Shown here: piece after piece, positions 34,197 to 43,520 of the stretch | How positions within the stretch are numbered: the first letter of the stretch is position 1 | How the letters are laid out: each line of letters begins with the position of its first letter | Assembly: GCF_003634635.1 (NCBI RefSeq) | Contig: NZ_RBJB01000003.1 | Span: 1,091,127 to 1,155,126 of the forward strand | DNA length: 64,000 bases | Direction of reading: 5' to 3' | DNA from: Marinobacter nauticus | GTDB lineage: Bacteria > Pseudomonadota > Gammaproteobacteria > Pseudomonadales > Oleiphilaceae | The notes under the pieces: model-generated | Databases searched by the model: none | What the model saw: only the letters and a program-made list of their open reading frames with translations | Told to the model about the DNA's origin: nothing | Translations under genes and position numbers: made by a program

Positions 34197-35030
34197 TTAG
34201 CTGACGCCATTCGCTGCCAGCAACTGACGATAGTCTTCCAGTACATCCGGATGTTCCGCCGGGTAGTCCGGCGCAAGCTGTTTCAGCACCCCGGCCAGCA
34301 AGGCCGCCACAATCGCCCGGGCCTGGGGTTTGCGGTCCCCGGGCACAATGAACCAGGGCGCTTCCTCGGTGTGGGTCTGAGCCAGGGCTTCCTCGGCGAA
34401 GGCCTGATAACGGGCGCGCTGCTTCCAGCCCTCGATGTCGGAGCGGTCAAACTTCCAGCGCTTCCTGGGCTTGTCCAGGCGTTTGAGCAATCGCTGTTTA
34501 TGTTCATCCTCGGAGAGGTTGAGCCAGATTTTTACGACACAGGTGCCTTCGCTGACCAGGTGACGCTCAAAATTCCGTATGGCCTCGAACCGGGCCGGCC
34601 AGTGATAGGTGCCGGCATCTCGCACGGGCCATACTCGCTCGCCGATGACGGCCTCGTGATGACTGCGGTTGAAGGCCACCATCTGGCCATAGGCGGGGAG
34701 ATAGGGTGTCACCCGCCAGAGAAAATCATGAGCGGCTTCCGATGCATTGGGTCGCCCGAATGACCAGGCGTGAAAGCCGGCCGGATCAGCGTAGGTGGCC
34801 AGCGTCCGGATCAGGCTGTCCTTGCCGCTGGTGTCCGGTCCATGGATGACGACCAGCAATGCCTGCTTACGGTTGGCCCACAACCGCCGCTGGTACTCTC
34901 CGATCTCCTCCAGACTGGCTTCAAGCGCAGGCAACTTGTCGTCGCCCTCATACAGCGAGGGATAACCTTCGAGAGCCGGTTGGTCAGGATTCAAGAACCA
35001 GGAACGGGCAAATGCCGTATATTTCATCAA
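34197..35030 (-). CDS. PPK2-family polyphosphate kinase
   Basis: A 277-residue P-loop kinase. Walker A is HGPDTSGKDS at about residue 63, followed by the FGRPNASEAAHDFLWR lid region and AFNRSHHEAV (Walker B-type FNRSxxE), all typical of PPK2. These enzymes use polyphosphate to phosphorylate nucleotides. Which class (NDP or NMP acceptor) cannot be assigned with confidence; the GKDS form resembles the polyphosphate:nucleotide phosphotransferase group. It heads a two-gene operon with dadA and is divergent from the tatD-type gene. Confidence 0.87.
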   Translation of the reverse strand: MMKYTAFARSWFLNPDQPALEGYPSLYEGDDKLPALEASLEEIGEYQRRLWANRKQALLVVIHGPDTSGKDSLIRTLATYADPAGFHAWSFGRPNASEAAHDFLWRVTPYLPAYGQMVAFNRSHHEAVIGERVWPVRDAGTYHWPARFEAIRNFERHLVSEGTCVVKIWLNLSEDEHKQRLLKRLDKPRKRWKFDRSDIEGWKQRARYQAFAEEALAQTHTEEAPWFIVPGDRKPQARAIVAALLAGVLKQLAPDYPAEHPDVLEDYRQLLAANGVS

Positions 35031-35146
35031 GGAAACTCCCTATCGCCCCGTTGCAGGTCAATAATCGTACAAAGTGATACACTTACGTGATCAGATTCTC
35101 AGAATAGCATCCATACACCGACCCTGATGGAGTCTAGTACCCTGGC

Positions 35147-35953
35147 ATGAGCAAGAAACGTCGTGAGATTCCCGTATTTGATCATCCGATCATCGAGACC
35201 CACTGCCATCTGGACTACCTGAAAGACCGGCCGTTGTCCGATACTCTGGAGCAAAGCCAGCGGGTCAACATCGAAAAGGTGATCACCATTGCGGTGTCGC
35301 CAGATAACCTCGCCGCCGTGCGCGAACTGGCGGGTTCCGCTGACTGGGTGTTTGGCACCCAGGGCATTCATCCCCATGAAGCGGAAACCTATACTGATGA
35401 GGTGGAAGCGGAAATCCGCCAGCATGCCACCGACGACAAGATCGTGGCCGTGGGCGAGATCGGGCTGGATTATTTCTACGACAATGCCGATCGCTCCGTG
35501 CAACGAGAGGTGTTTCGCCGGCAGCTTCAGATTGCCTGCGACAGCGACCGTCCGGTGGTGATTCACAGCCGCGACGCCGACGACGATACCATAGCTATTC
35601 TGAAAGAGTTCGAGCATTCTCTTGAGCGCCGGGGGGTTATTCACAGCTTCACCTCCGGGCCCGGGCTGGCACAATACGCCATCGACCAGGGCTGGTGCCT
35701 GGGCTTCAACGGCATCACCACTTTCAATAAGGCCGAGAACGTGCGCGATATCGTACGCATGACGCCCATCGAACAGATCCTGCTGGAAACCGATGCCCCG
35801 TTCCTGACACCCGTACCCTATCGCGGCCGTGAAAACGCACCGTTTTACCTGCCGTTCGTGGCCGAGAAAATTGCCGACGTTAAGGAGTTGCCGATGGATC
35901 AGGTATTAAGTCAGACCTATCAAAACAGCCTGAGAACGTTTTTCCCCCACTAA
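35147..35953 (+). CDS. TatD-family metal-dependent hydrolase
   Basis: A 268-residue TIM-barrel nuclease-type hydrolase. Metal ligands are visible in ETHCHLD, GEIGLDYFYD, VIHSRDADDD, IHSFTSG and LLETDAPFL, in the usual order of the family. TatD-like enzymes are metal-dependent DNases linked to repair and quality control. The stop codon TAA shares a base with the ATG of the HD-GYP gene, so the two are translationally coupled. The specific paralogue (TatD, YcfH or YjjV) is not resolved. Confidence 0.9.
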   Translation: MSKKRREIPVFDHPIIETHCHLDYLKDRPLSDTLEQSQRVNIEKVITIAVSPDNLAAVRELAGSADWVFGTQGIHPHEAETYTDEVEAEIRQHATDDKIVAVGEIGLDYFYDNADRSVQREVFRRQLQIACDSDRPVVIHSRDADDDTIAILKEFEHSLERRGVIHSFTSGPGLAQYAIDQGWCLGFNGITTFNKAENVRDIVRMTPIEQILLETDAPFLTPVPYRGRENAPFYLPFVAEKIADVKELPMDQVLSQTYQNSLRTFFPH

Positions 35954-37161
35954 TGATCAAACGCATTCCCATCTCCGCCCTGAAGGTCGGTATGTACATT
36001 ACCGACCTCAACAACGATTGGATCCCCCATAACACCCAGCGCAAAAAAGGGGTTATCAAGCGGGAAGAGACCATTGAGAAAATTCGCAGGATGGGTGTGC
36101 AGTATGTCTATATTGATGTCAGCCGGGGCGCCGACTGCCAGGATTCCGAGCCGGCGGCGCATGTGGATCGGCGTAATGAAACGGCCCTGCAGAACGCCGG
36201 AGCCCTGAAGCCGGGATACACCCCAAAGGCCCCTCTGGCAGAAGAAATAGTTATTGCTCAACAGGTGCACAGCCAGGCCCAAAGCCTGGTGGGCAGTTTC
36301 ATGAACAACGTCAAGATTGGTGGTGCAATTGATGTGGCCCCGATCCACCAGCTTGCAGACGAGCTGCAAAATTCGGTACTACGCAATGCCAATGCCCTGA
36401 GCTGCCTGGGACGGATCCGCGAGAAAGACAATTACCTGTTAGAGCACTCAGTCAATCTGAGCGTATTGATGTCACTGTTCGGACATTACCGGAAACTCTC
36501 TCAGGATGTTCTGCACCAGACCATCGTAGGCGCTTTGTTGCACGACATCGGAAAAATTCTTACGCCCGATGAGGTTCTGCACAAACCTGGCCGACTGACG
36601 GCGGAAGAATTCGAGGTCATGAAGCTGCACGCCCGCCATTCCCGTGACATTCTTGCCAGCACCGAAGGCATCGGCGAGATCACCGTGATAACCGCCGCCC
36701 AACATCATGAGAAACTGGACGGCAGCGGCTATCCAGAAGGTCTCAAAGGCGACGAAATCACCGAGTACGGACGCATGGTTGCCATCACGGATGTTTACGA
36801 TGCTATCACTGCTGACCGGGTTTACCACAAAGGCCTGACGCCGACTCAAGGGCTGAAGAAACTGCTGGAGTGGTCCGGGGATCATCTGGATCCGACGCTG
36901 GTGAAACAGTTTATCCGTTGCGTTGGGCTGTACCCGATAGGTTCATTGGTCTTGCTTGAAAGCGGCAAGCTGGGCGTGGTCATCGAAACGAATGAATCTG
37001 ACCAGAGATTGCCCGTGGTGCGCGTTATGTACAATACGAAGTTCCGAATGCCTGTAACCGTGCATACCATCGATCTGTCTCGCCCCGGCAACCAGGACCG
37101 GATCGTTCGGGCGGTCGATCCAGACGACTACAAACTCGATATCCGGAAGTTTCTGGTCTGA
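35953..37161 (+). CDS. HD-GYP domain c-di-GMP phosphodiesterase with DUF3391
   Basis: A 402-residue cytoplasmic protein. Residues 1-130 are a DUF3391 domain (IPISALKVGMYITDLN start, GVQYVYIDVSRG). The HD-GYP domain follows with LLHDIGK near residue 200, then HHEKLDGSGYPEGLKG, which holds the GYP triad, and the metal-site histidines and aspartates are intact. Enzymes of this kind hydrolyse c-di-GMP. It overlaps the TatD gene by one base. It is one of two HD-GYP proteins in the window. Confidence 0.92.
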   Translation: MIKRIPISALKVGMYITDLNNDWIPHNTQRKKGVIKREETIEKIRRMGVQYVYIDVSRGADCQDSEPAAHVDRRNETALQNAGALKPGYTPKAPLAEEIVIAQQVHSQAQSLVGSFMNNVKIGGAIDVAPIHQLADELQNSVLRNANALSCLGRIREKDNYLLEHSVNLSVLMSLFGHYRKLSQDVLHQTIVGALLHDIGKILTPDEVLHKPGRLTAEEFEVMKLHARHSRDILASTEGIGEITVITAAQHHEKLDGSGYPEGLKGDEITEYGRMVAITDVYDAITADRVYHKGLTPTQGLKKLLEWSGDHLDPTLVKQFIRCVGLYPIGSLVLLESGKLGVVIETNESDQRLPVVRVMYNTKFRMPVTVHTIDLSRPGNQDRIVRAVDPDDYKLDIRKFLV

Positions 37162-37230
37162 CGCTCTGAAAGCTGCCCGGGCTCTGCTAGGCTTGTGTTA
37201 ATGCCCCATCCATAAAAAAGAAAATCCATC

Positions 37231-38838
37231 ATGCTGTCATCGGTTTTCCAGGTTCTGGGCGGTCTGGCCCTGTTTCTCCTGGCCATGGAGATGATGACCA
37301 ATGGTCTGAAAAACGCCGCGGGCCATCATCTGCGCCATATGTTGGGGCATTGGACCAGAACGCCTCTGCGGGCACTGTTTGCCGGCTTTGTTATTACCGG
37401 TATCGTGCAGCATTCCGGGGCGGTCACCGTGGCAACCATTGGTTTTGTGAATGCCGGCCTGATGACTCTGGCCCAGTCCCTGGGCGTTGTTTTCGGTTCC
37501 AACATCGGTACCACCATGACCGGCTGGCTGGTCAGCCTGATTGGCTTCGGCTTCAAGATCGAAGCCATGGCGCTGCCACTGCTGGCCGCCGGGGTGGGCT
37601 TCAAACTGGTCAGCCGCAACCCGAGAAACCAGTTTCTGGGGGAAGCTCTGGCAGGCTTTGCCTTGTTTTTCCTGGGGTTGTCGATTCTCAAAACCGCGCT
37701 CGAATCGTCGGCTCTCGGTTTCCAGAACGGCCACCTGATCAGCGCCGATTATGGCCTGCCGGCCTTCATGCTGATTGGCCTGCTGGCCACGGTTCTTACC
37801 CAGTCCTCCAGCGCCGCCCTGGCCATCGTACTCACCGCTGCAGCTGGCGGCCTGATCCCGCTCGACAATGCCGCCGCCGCCGTGATTGGCGCCAATCTGG
37901 GCTCAACCTCGACCGCCGCGCTGTCGGCCCTGAAAGCCACAGCAAACGCCCGCCGGCTGGCCACCGGCCATATCCTGTTCAACCTGGTCACCGGCGTCAT
38001 CGCCCTGCTGGTGCTGCCGGCCATGCTCTGGCTGGTGAATACCCTGACCAACATGTTGGATCTGGAAGCCAACCCGGCGGTTTCTCTGGCCTTATTCCAT
38101 ACGTTGTTCAACGTTCTGGGTGCCGCCATCATGCTGCCCTTCACCCAACCGTTTGCCCGTTTTCTCGGCCGGCTGTTTCGCAGCAAGGAAGAGGACAACG
38201 CCGAACCCCGCTATCTCGATGACACTCTGGTGACGACACCGGAACTGGCCATCGGCGCCGTAGATCAGGAGATGAAGCGGTTGATTGGTCACAGTCGGGG
38301 TTTGCTGCGGGTATGCCTGGACCGGGAAAGCCTGGAGGAATCCGATGTGCGCCCGAAGGCCGATGCCGTGCGAAACCTGAACCTGGCCATCACCGACTAC
38401 ATCGGGCGCCTGAGAGCCGAGAAAATGCATCCGTCGGTGGTAGATGCCCTGACGCTGAGCATTCGCACCTGTCGTTACCTGGCTGAAGCCACCGAGCTGA
38501 CCCTGCATCTGGTTCGACTCCGGGCGCTGGCCCGGCGCACGGATTTCGAGACGCTGGAATCGGTTTTCAACCGCTATTTCGAGGTTATTCGGGCGCTGGT
38601 GGCCTCAGAAACGCCCGTGCCGGAGCAGCTACAGGAAGCCGAAACCGTCTACCATCAGCTGAAAGCAGCCACCCTGCAGAAGATGATCCGGCGGGAATTC
38701 AGTTCCAGCCTGGGGGCCCAGGTTCTGGATGAGCTCAGTGCCGTGCGCCGGCTCACCGATCAGTGGAGCAAGGCGCTGTATTGGCAGGACGGCGTGGGGC
38801 TACTCAACCAAAGCCATGATCAGGCATCGGCATCCTGA
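37231..38838 (+). CDS. Na/Pi symporter family protein with PhoU-like domain
   Basis: A 535-residue protein. The first 320 residues form a NptA/PhoU-type sodium-phosphate cotransporter with the twin repeats ITGIVQHSGAVTVATIGFV and LATVLTQSSSAALAIVL, each carrying the conserved Q-(H/S)-S-(G/S) motif. A cytoplasmic PhoU-like helical domain occupies residues about 345-520. The probable activity is inner-membrane phosphate transport coupled to sodium, consistent with a marine habitat. The last 19 bases overlap the end of the convergent diguanylate cyclase gene. Confidence 0.88.
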   Translation: MLSSVFQVLGGLALFLLAMEMMTNGLKNAAGHHLRHMLGHWTRTPLRALFAGFVITGIVQHSGAVTVATIGFVNAGLMTLAQSLGVVFGSNIGTTMTGWLVSLIGFGFKIEAMALPLLAAGVGFKLVSRNPRNQFLGEALAGFALFFLGLSILKTALESSALGFQNGHLISADYGLPAFMLIGLLATVLTQSSSAALAIVLTAAAGGLIPLDNAAAAVIGANLGSTSTAALSALKATANARRLATGHILFNLVTGVIALLVLPAMLWLVNTLTNMLDLEANPAVSLALFHTLFNVLGAAIMLPFTQPFARFLGRLFRSKEEDNAEPRYLDDTLVTTPELAIGAVDQEMKRLIGHSRGLLRVCLDRESLEESDVRPKADAVRNLNLAITDYIGRLRAEKMHPSVVDALTLSIRTCRYLAEATELTLHLVRLRALARRTDFETLESVFNRYFEVIRALVASETPVPEQLQEAETVYHQLKAATLQKMIRREFSSSLGAQVLDELSAVRRLTDQWSKALYWQDGVGLLNQSHDQASAS

Positions 38839-41099
38839 AAACAGTAATAGCGGTTCTTGCCTTCACGCTTGGCCCGATACATGGCCTGGTCAGCCTGGCG
38901 AAGCAGCTGATCTCCGTCTATTTCCTCGCCTTGAGGGTACAGGGTGTAACCCATACTCGCAGATACTTCGACGCTGTGATTGGCCACCCACACCGGTTCG
39001 GCAATGACCGTTAGCAAACGCGAGAGCAATATATCCCGGGTAACCGCGTCCGGGACATTGACGATGATGGCGGCAAACTCGTCGCCGCCCAACCGTGCCA
39101 GACTGTCCTCCTCCCGGAGGGTCGCACGCATTCGCCGGGCCACTTCCACCAGCAAGCCATCACCGGCATCGTGACCAAAGGCATCATTCACCGGTTTGAA
39201 CTGGTCCAGATCGATGTAGACAACCGCCAACCGGTAATTCTGCCGGCGGGCCTGGGCCATGGACTGGTGCAGACGATCCGAGAACAGTACCCGGTTCGGT
39301 AAATTGGTCAGGGCGTCGTAGTGGGCCATGATCCGGAGCTGCTTCTCAATCTCTTTCTGCCTTGTGATGTCACTGAAGACACCCACAAAATGGGACAGTT
39401 CGCCCTGCTCGTCCAGCACACTGCTCAGACTCAGGTTCAAGACAATGGCCTGGCCGTCCTGGTGCCGGGCTGCAAACTCCCCGCTCCACACCCCATGCCT
39501 GCTGGCGGCCACCAGTATGGCACTGCCCTCATCTACCGGCATGGGCGGCAGGCTGCCAATGGCAGACTTGTGATCCCGCCCGGTGATCTGGGTGTAGGAC
39601 TCGTTGATGTCCATCACCACGCCGTGGGCATCGGTGATAAAAATCGCTTCCCGGGCATTCTTGAACACCCTTAACGCCAACCGCTGCTGTTCCTCAGCCT
39701 GCTTTCTGCGAGTGATGTCATGCCAGGAACAGAGTACGGAAGGGATATCGCTGCCGTGTTCATAAACCGGGGCCAGGGTCATGGCCACCCACACCCGTTC
39801 CCCGTTCGAACGCACAAACAGCCATTCCGTCTGGGACACCTCTCCAGCCGTCACCCGGGTAAAGAGCGCCTCGGATTTCTGTGACGACGGAGCTCCATCC
39901 GGCTGGCTATGAGGTGAGAAGGCCGCCAGGGACTTGCCCAACAACGAAGCTTCGGAGGTATAGCCAACCAGATCCACGGCCGCCCGGTTGCAGTCCACCA
40001 GTTCACCATTGCGGATCATCAGCATCGGCTGGGGCCAACTGGCAATCAGTTTGCGCAGCCTGCGCTCTTCAGAGGCCAGCTGCTTTTTCTTGCGGCCGAG
40101 CCAGAGACTCGTAATCACCAGCAGTACAAACAGCACAGCAACGGTAATCACCCAGTTACGGTATTGGTGGAGTATGTCGACCCAGGTTACCCTCGGCACC
40201 TGATCGTACGGCGGCATCCGCAGGCTTCGGCTCAGCATTTCGACCGACTGGTAATCTGCAGGCGGCGAAAACCCGGCCAGACCGGCCGCCTGCGCCGCCG
40301 CATGCTCTGGCTCCAGAGCAAACAGGGCGGACGCAACCCGGCGTACCGTCCTGCTGTCGACATGGGGCAGAGAAACCAGAGGCCACTCCGGGTACAGCCG
40401 GGTGGACAGAACAAACGGATAGCCTCGAAGCTGCTGCGGATTGATGATTTTCAGCTCATCTGCAAGGTTCGGGTTCTCGCTCAGCAGTTCTTCATAGATG
40501 CCGGTGCGGATGAATCCGACATCGGTATCGCCCGCCAGCACCGAGCGGATCACCCGGTCGTGATTACCCAGAAACACCATCCGGTTATGGCGCCGAACAT
40601 CCACGTCCACGCTGGCCAATTCCAGCGCCTGGGCCTGATAGCCACCCAGATAGGTCAGCCCTGGCGTGGCAATACTCTTTTTCTCCAGATCCTGCAGGCG
40701 GTTGATATCGTCCCGTTCAGCACGGGTAATGATCACGCCACCAATACTGCCCGTGGTTTTTCCCTGCCAGCTGCGGCGCAGGGTTGCGAGGGCTCCGGTC
40801 AGACTGCGATCACTGCGAATAACCAGAAAATGGCTGGGATTGGTGAGGAAGAAATCGATCTGGTTGGCCGCCAGGGCACGGTTCATATCATCCTGATTGA
40901 AAACCTTCAGGTTCACTGCCATGCCGGTTTCCAGGGTCAGGTAGTCGGCCAGCGGCTGATAACGTTCGTTGATCACGTTATCAGGCCGGTAGCCAAAAAT
41001 GCCGAGCGTGACCGAGTCGCTGGCTGCCAACTGCGCCGGTACATTGGCAGCAACCACCAACAGCCAAACCAGGCAGCGGTATATCACCCCCTTCATCAT
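38820..41099 (-). CDS. PhnD-PAS-PAS-GGDEF diguanylate cyclase
   Basis: A 759-residue membrane sensor. Order: signal sequence, a PhnD-type periplasmic binding domain (about 28-290, LGIFGYRPDNVINERYQPLADYL), membrane segment (WVITVAVLFVLLVITSLWL, near 310), two PAS domains and a C-terminal GGDEF domain with intact LGGDEF and an RxxD feedback site (REED) nine residues before it. A ligand caught outside the cell membrane would control c-di-GMP synthesis. The upstream lipoprotein gene overlaps by 4 bp. The ligand is not identified; the PhnD family binds phosphonates, phosphite and other anions. Confidence 0.9.
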   Translation of the reverse strand: MMKGVIYRCLVWLLVVAANVPAQLAASDSVTLGIFGYRPDNVINERYQPLADYLTLETGMAVNLKVFNQDDMNRALAANQIDFFLTNPSHFLVIRSDRSLTGALATLRRSWQGKTTGSIGGVIITRAERDDINRLQDLEKKSIATPGLTYLGGYQAQALELASVDVDVRRHNRMVFLGNHDRVIRSVLAGDTDVGFIRTGIYEELLSENPNLADELKIINPQQLRGYPFVLSTRLYPEWPLVSLPHVDSRTVRRVASALFALEPEHAAAQAAGLAGFSPPADYQSVEMLSRSLRMPPYDQVPRVTWVDILHQYRNWVITVAVLFVLLVITSLWLGRKKKQLASEERRLRKLIASWPQPMLMIRNGELVDCNRAAVDLVGYTSEASLLGKSLAAFSPHSQPDGAPSSQKSEALFTRVTAGEVSQTEWLFVRSNGERVWVAMTLAPVYEHGSDIPSVLCSWHDITRRKQAEEQQRLALRVFKNAREAIFITDAHGVVMDINESYTQITGRDHKSAIGSLPPMPVDEGSAILVAASRHGVWSGEFAARHQDGQAIVLNLSLSSVLDEQGELSHFVGVFSDITRQKEIEKQLRIMAHYDALTNLPNRVLFSDRLHQSMAQARRQNYRLAVVYIDLDQFKPVNDAFGHDAGDGLLVEVARRMRATLREEDSLARLGGDEFAAIIVNVPDAVTRDILLSRLLTVIAEPVWVANHSVEVSASMGYTLYPQGEEIDGDQLLRQADQAMYRAKREGKNRYYCFQDADA

Positions 41100-42052
41100 G
41101 GCAAGCTCCGAGGCAGGAAAGCCGGCTCGGTCAGATGCTCATAGTGCAGGGGCGCATCTATCAGCCCCTCACGAACCATAATACTTGCCAGCGTCTTCGC
41201 CACCACTTCCAGCCGGCCATTGTGGGTAAGGTAGCGATGGTTGGCAGACAGTTCCGGTAACATCACCGTCGCCAGAGACTGACGCACCATCTCCGGAGAT
41301 ACCTGCTGGCGCGTAGCAACGCGATAGACCGCATCGTGCGTGTTACGCACCAGATGCTGCAGGCCCAGAAAATGGCCTTTCACCAGATCCCGTACCGAGG
41401 CTGGCTGCCGACTGGCCGCAGCATCAGTGACCACCAGAAGATCGAAGATGGTTTCCGGCAGCTGGCTGCTGTCGAAAAGACGCACCGCGCCCTCGTCCTC
41501 CAGCCGGGAGGCCTCCGGTTCGTAGCTGATGGAAGCGTCGATATCACCACGCTGCCAGGCCCCGATATGTTCGTGGACCGGTAAATCCACCACCGATATG
41601 TTGTTACTGGTCAAGCCCGCGCGCTCAAGCACAGAAAACAACATGATGCCGGACACGCCACCGAGCTCCACCGCGACCCGTCGGCCCTGCAAATCCGAGA
41701 GGCTGGTAATTGCAGGCCGCACCAGAAGCACGTCCGCGCCCACGGAAACGTTAGTGACGGCAACGGCCTTTACGGGCACCCCGGCGGCAAGAACCCTGAG
41801 GGTTTCATCCAGGGTCAGGGCTGCGGCGTCCAGGTTGCCCGAGATCAGTCCACTGATGGAATCACTGGCCGCCTCACCCTTCACCAGCTGTACCGTTTCC
41901 GGGAGCCGGCCGAATTCTTCTGCGAGGTACAGGGGTTCGTAACCAATCCAGGGGTGAATACCGGTTCTCAGAGGATCTCGCCGGGAGCAACCACTCATTC
42001 CCGCAGCAACAGCGGCAGCTATCGTCAGGTGCAGAAAGTGACGGCGGTGCAT
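41096..42052 (-). CDS. TauA/NMT1-like substrate-binding lipoprotein
   Basis: A 318-residue periplasmic binding protein of the NMT1/SsuA-TauA group. The signal peptide has a twin-arginine motif (HRRHFL) and ends in a lipobox GMSGC, giving a Tat-exported lipoprotein. Mature blocks include GIHPWIGYEPLYLAEEFG, ISGLISGNLDAAALTLDE and GDIDASISYEPEA. The start is fixed by TGGAGC before the ATG; the longer frame lacks a signal peptide. No permease or ATPase gene is adjacent; instead the next gene is the PhnD-cyclase, overlapping by 4 bp. It therefore probably works as a sensor partner rather than in transport. Confidence 0.85.
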   Translation of the reverse strand: MHRRHFLHLTIAAAVAAGMSGCSRRDPLRTGIHPWIGYEPLYLAEEFGRLPETVQLVKGEAASDSISGLISGNLDAAALTLDETLRVLAAGVPVKAVAVTNVSVGADVLLVRPAITSLSDLQGRRVAVELGGVSGIMLFSVLERAGLTSNNISVVDLPVHEHIGAWQRGDIDASISYEPEASRLEDEGAVRLFDSSQLPETIFDLLVVTDAAASRQPASVRDLVKGHFLGLQHLVRNTHDAVYRVATRQQVSPEMVRQSLATVMLPELSANHRYLTHNGRLEVVAKTLASIMVREGLIDAPLHYEHLTEPAFLPRSLP

Positions 42053-42160
42053 CCAGAAGCTCCAGGACAGAGGTGGGTAGTCTTTGCATACTAATCCGTA
42101 GCCACTATAACCGTAAATCTGACCAAAGCATTGCACCGGGTCAAATTGAGCAAAATCAAC

Positions 42161-43069
42161 CTATCCCAGCGACAGAAAAACCCCCATCAGCACCGGCGAA
42201 AGGAAGGACAGCAGAAAGCCGGAAGCAATGGCCACCGGCACGCAGGCCAGGCCACCACTACTACGGATGACCGGCAGTGTGAAATCCATGGCGGTGGCTC
42301 CGCCGTAGCCGATGGCCATGGCTGGCCGGGTATGGATTACCAACGGTATCAGGGCGAGGGCAATAATTTCCCGCAGCACATCGTTCAGGAAAGCGACGCC
42401 GCCCCAGGCGGGTCCCAGGGCATCACCAATGACAATGCCTGAGAGTGAATACCAGCCAAACCCGGAGGCCAGGGCCAAAGACTGATGCCAGGGAATATCC
42501 AGCACAGGCACCAGAGCCAGTCCCGCCACCAGGGAGCTAACCACCAGAGCCAGTGCAATGCCCAGCCCCTGGCGGTTCATCAGCAGTTTGCGCAATGACA
42601 GGCCAGCATTACGTAATTGCAGCCCGATCAGGAACAGCAACAACATCAGCGCCCAGGTGGCCACATCGTCCACCATCGGCAGATCCGGGAACAGGAAATA
42701 CCCGAGCAGAGCACCGACAAGCACGGACAAAAGCGGTTTGAGGCCTGCCAGAAACAGGCGGCCATAACCGGGCCTGGAACCGGTTTCAGCCGCCTCCGTG
42801 TGCATGGGCTGCCAACGGTGAAACAGCCACAGGCCCGCCATGTTCGCCACCAGCAAGACCAGCACCAGCCCCGCTACCTGGGCAGCCATGGTACCCAGTT
42901 GGCCCAATAGCCCGTCCATCTGTCCCAGCCCCAATCCCAGCAGGGCCAGAATGAAATACACCAGGGCCTCCACCGAATAGTGAATCACGGTCATCAACTG
43001 ACGATTGGAGAGGGCAATGGCAAAGCCCAGAAATAACGGGGCCAGGATCAGGAGCGCACCGGTCAGCAT
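42161..43069 (-). CDS. lysO: LysO-type lysine exporter
   Basis: A 302-residue inner-membrane protein of the LysO (YbjE, DUF340) family with about eight membrane segments. The conserved central block LASGFGWYSLSGIVIGDALGP and GGATAMDFTLPVIRS are family signatures; the first half has the smaller DUF340 repeat. It exports L-lysine and toxic analogues such as thialysine. It sits downstream of a DUF2288 gene by 61 bp on the same strand. Confidence 0.9.
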   Translation of the reverse strand: MLTGALLILAPLFLGFAIALSNRQLMTVIHYSVEALVYFILALLGLGLGQMDGLLGQLGTMAAQVAGLVLVLLVANMAGLWLFHRWQPMHTEAAETGSRPGYGRLFLAGLKPLLSVLVGALLGYFLFPDLPMVDDVATWALMLLLFLIGLQLRNAGLSLRKLLMNRQGLGIALALVVSSLVAGLALVPVLDIPWHQSLALASGFGWYSLSGIVIGDALGPAWGGVAFLNDVLREIIALALIPLVIHTRPAMAIGYGGATAMDFTLPVIRSSGGLACVPVAIASGFLLSFLSPVLMGVFLSLG

Positions 43070-43130
43070 GAAAACCTCGAACGAATACAGGGATAAAGAG
43101 CAGGACAGCTAGGGAGAAAACCGGGGACGT

Positions 43131-43451
43131 TCAGTGAAGACGCTCACCAGACCGGTCCTGTACCAGCACCCAGGGGGCAATGACGACTGCCCAGAGTTCC
43201 GCATTGCGGTCGTACCAGGCGCGCGCGAGGTCAGGCGCCACCTCGCCCACCTGCCCACCGGACATCCAGTGCTCAAACTGGGCCTTGTTGTCCGCCGCCA
43301 ACTGGGCCGCCACATTCAGCAGGTCCAGCTCTGGCGCCACTCGCACTACCTGGCCCCGGGCATAATAGGTTTGCAGCTCATGCCAGTGAATGCGGGAGGT
43401 CTCCAGGTTGAGCTTGGCCTTGATTTCGTCCGGCGACTGGGGGGATGACAT
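43131..43451 (-). CDS. DUF2288 domain-containing protein
   Basis: A 106-residue soluble protein matching DUF2288: an N-terminal LNLETSRIHWHELQTYYARGQ block, LDLLNVAAQLAADN and a C-terminal WAVVIAPWVLVQ. The function of this family is unknown. There is no signal peptide or membrane segment. It lies between the lysine exporter and the single-domain receiver gene on the same strand. Confidence 0.85.
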   Translation of the reverse strand: MSSPQSPDEIKAKLNLETSRIHWHELQTYYARGQVVRVAPELDLLNVAAQLAADNKAQFEHWMSGGQVGEVAPDLARAWYDRNAELWAVVIAPWVLVQDRSGERLH

Positions 43452-43520
43452 GACAACCTCGGTGATCAGTTCATTTGCGGGGCGCCAGCCTACCCTAAAA
43501 CCAATGACGACGCACCCGGT

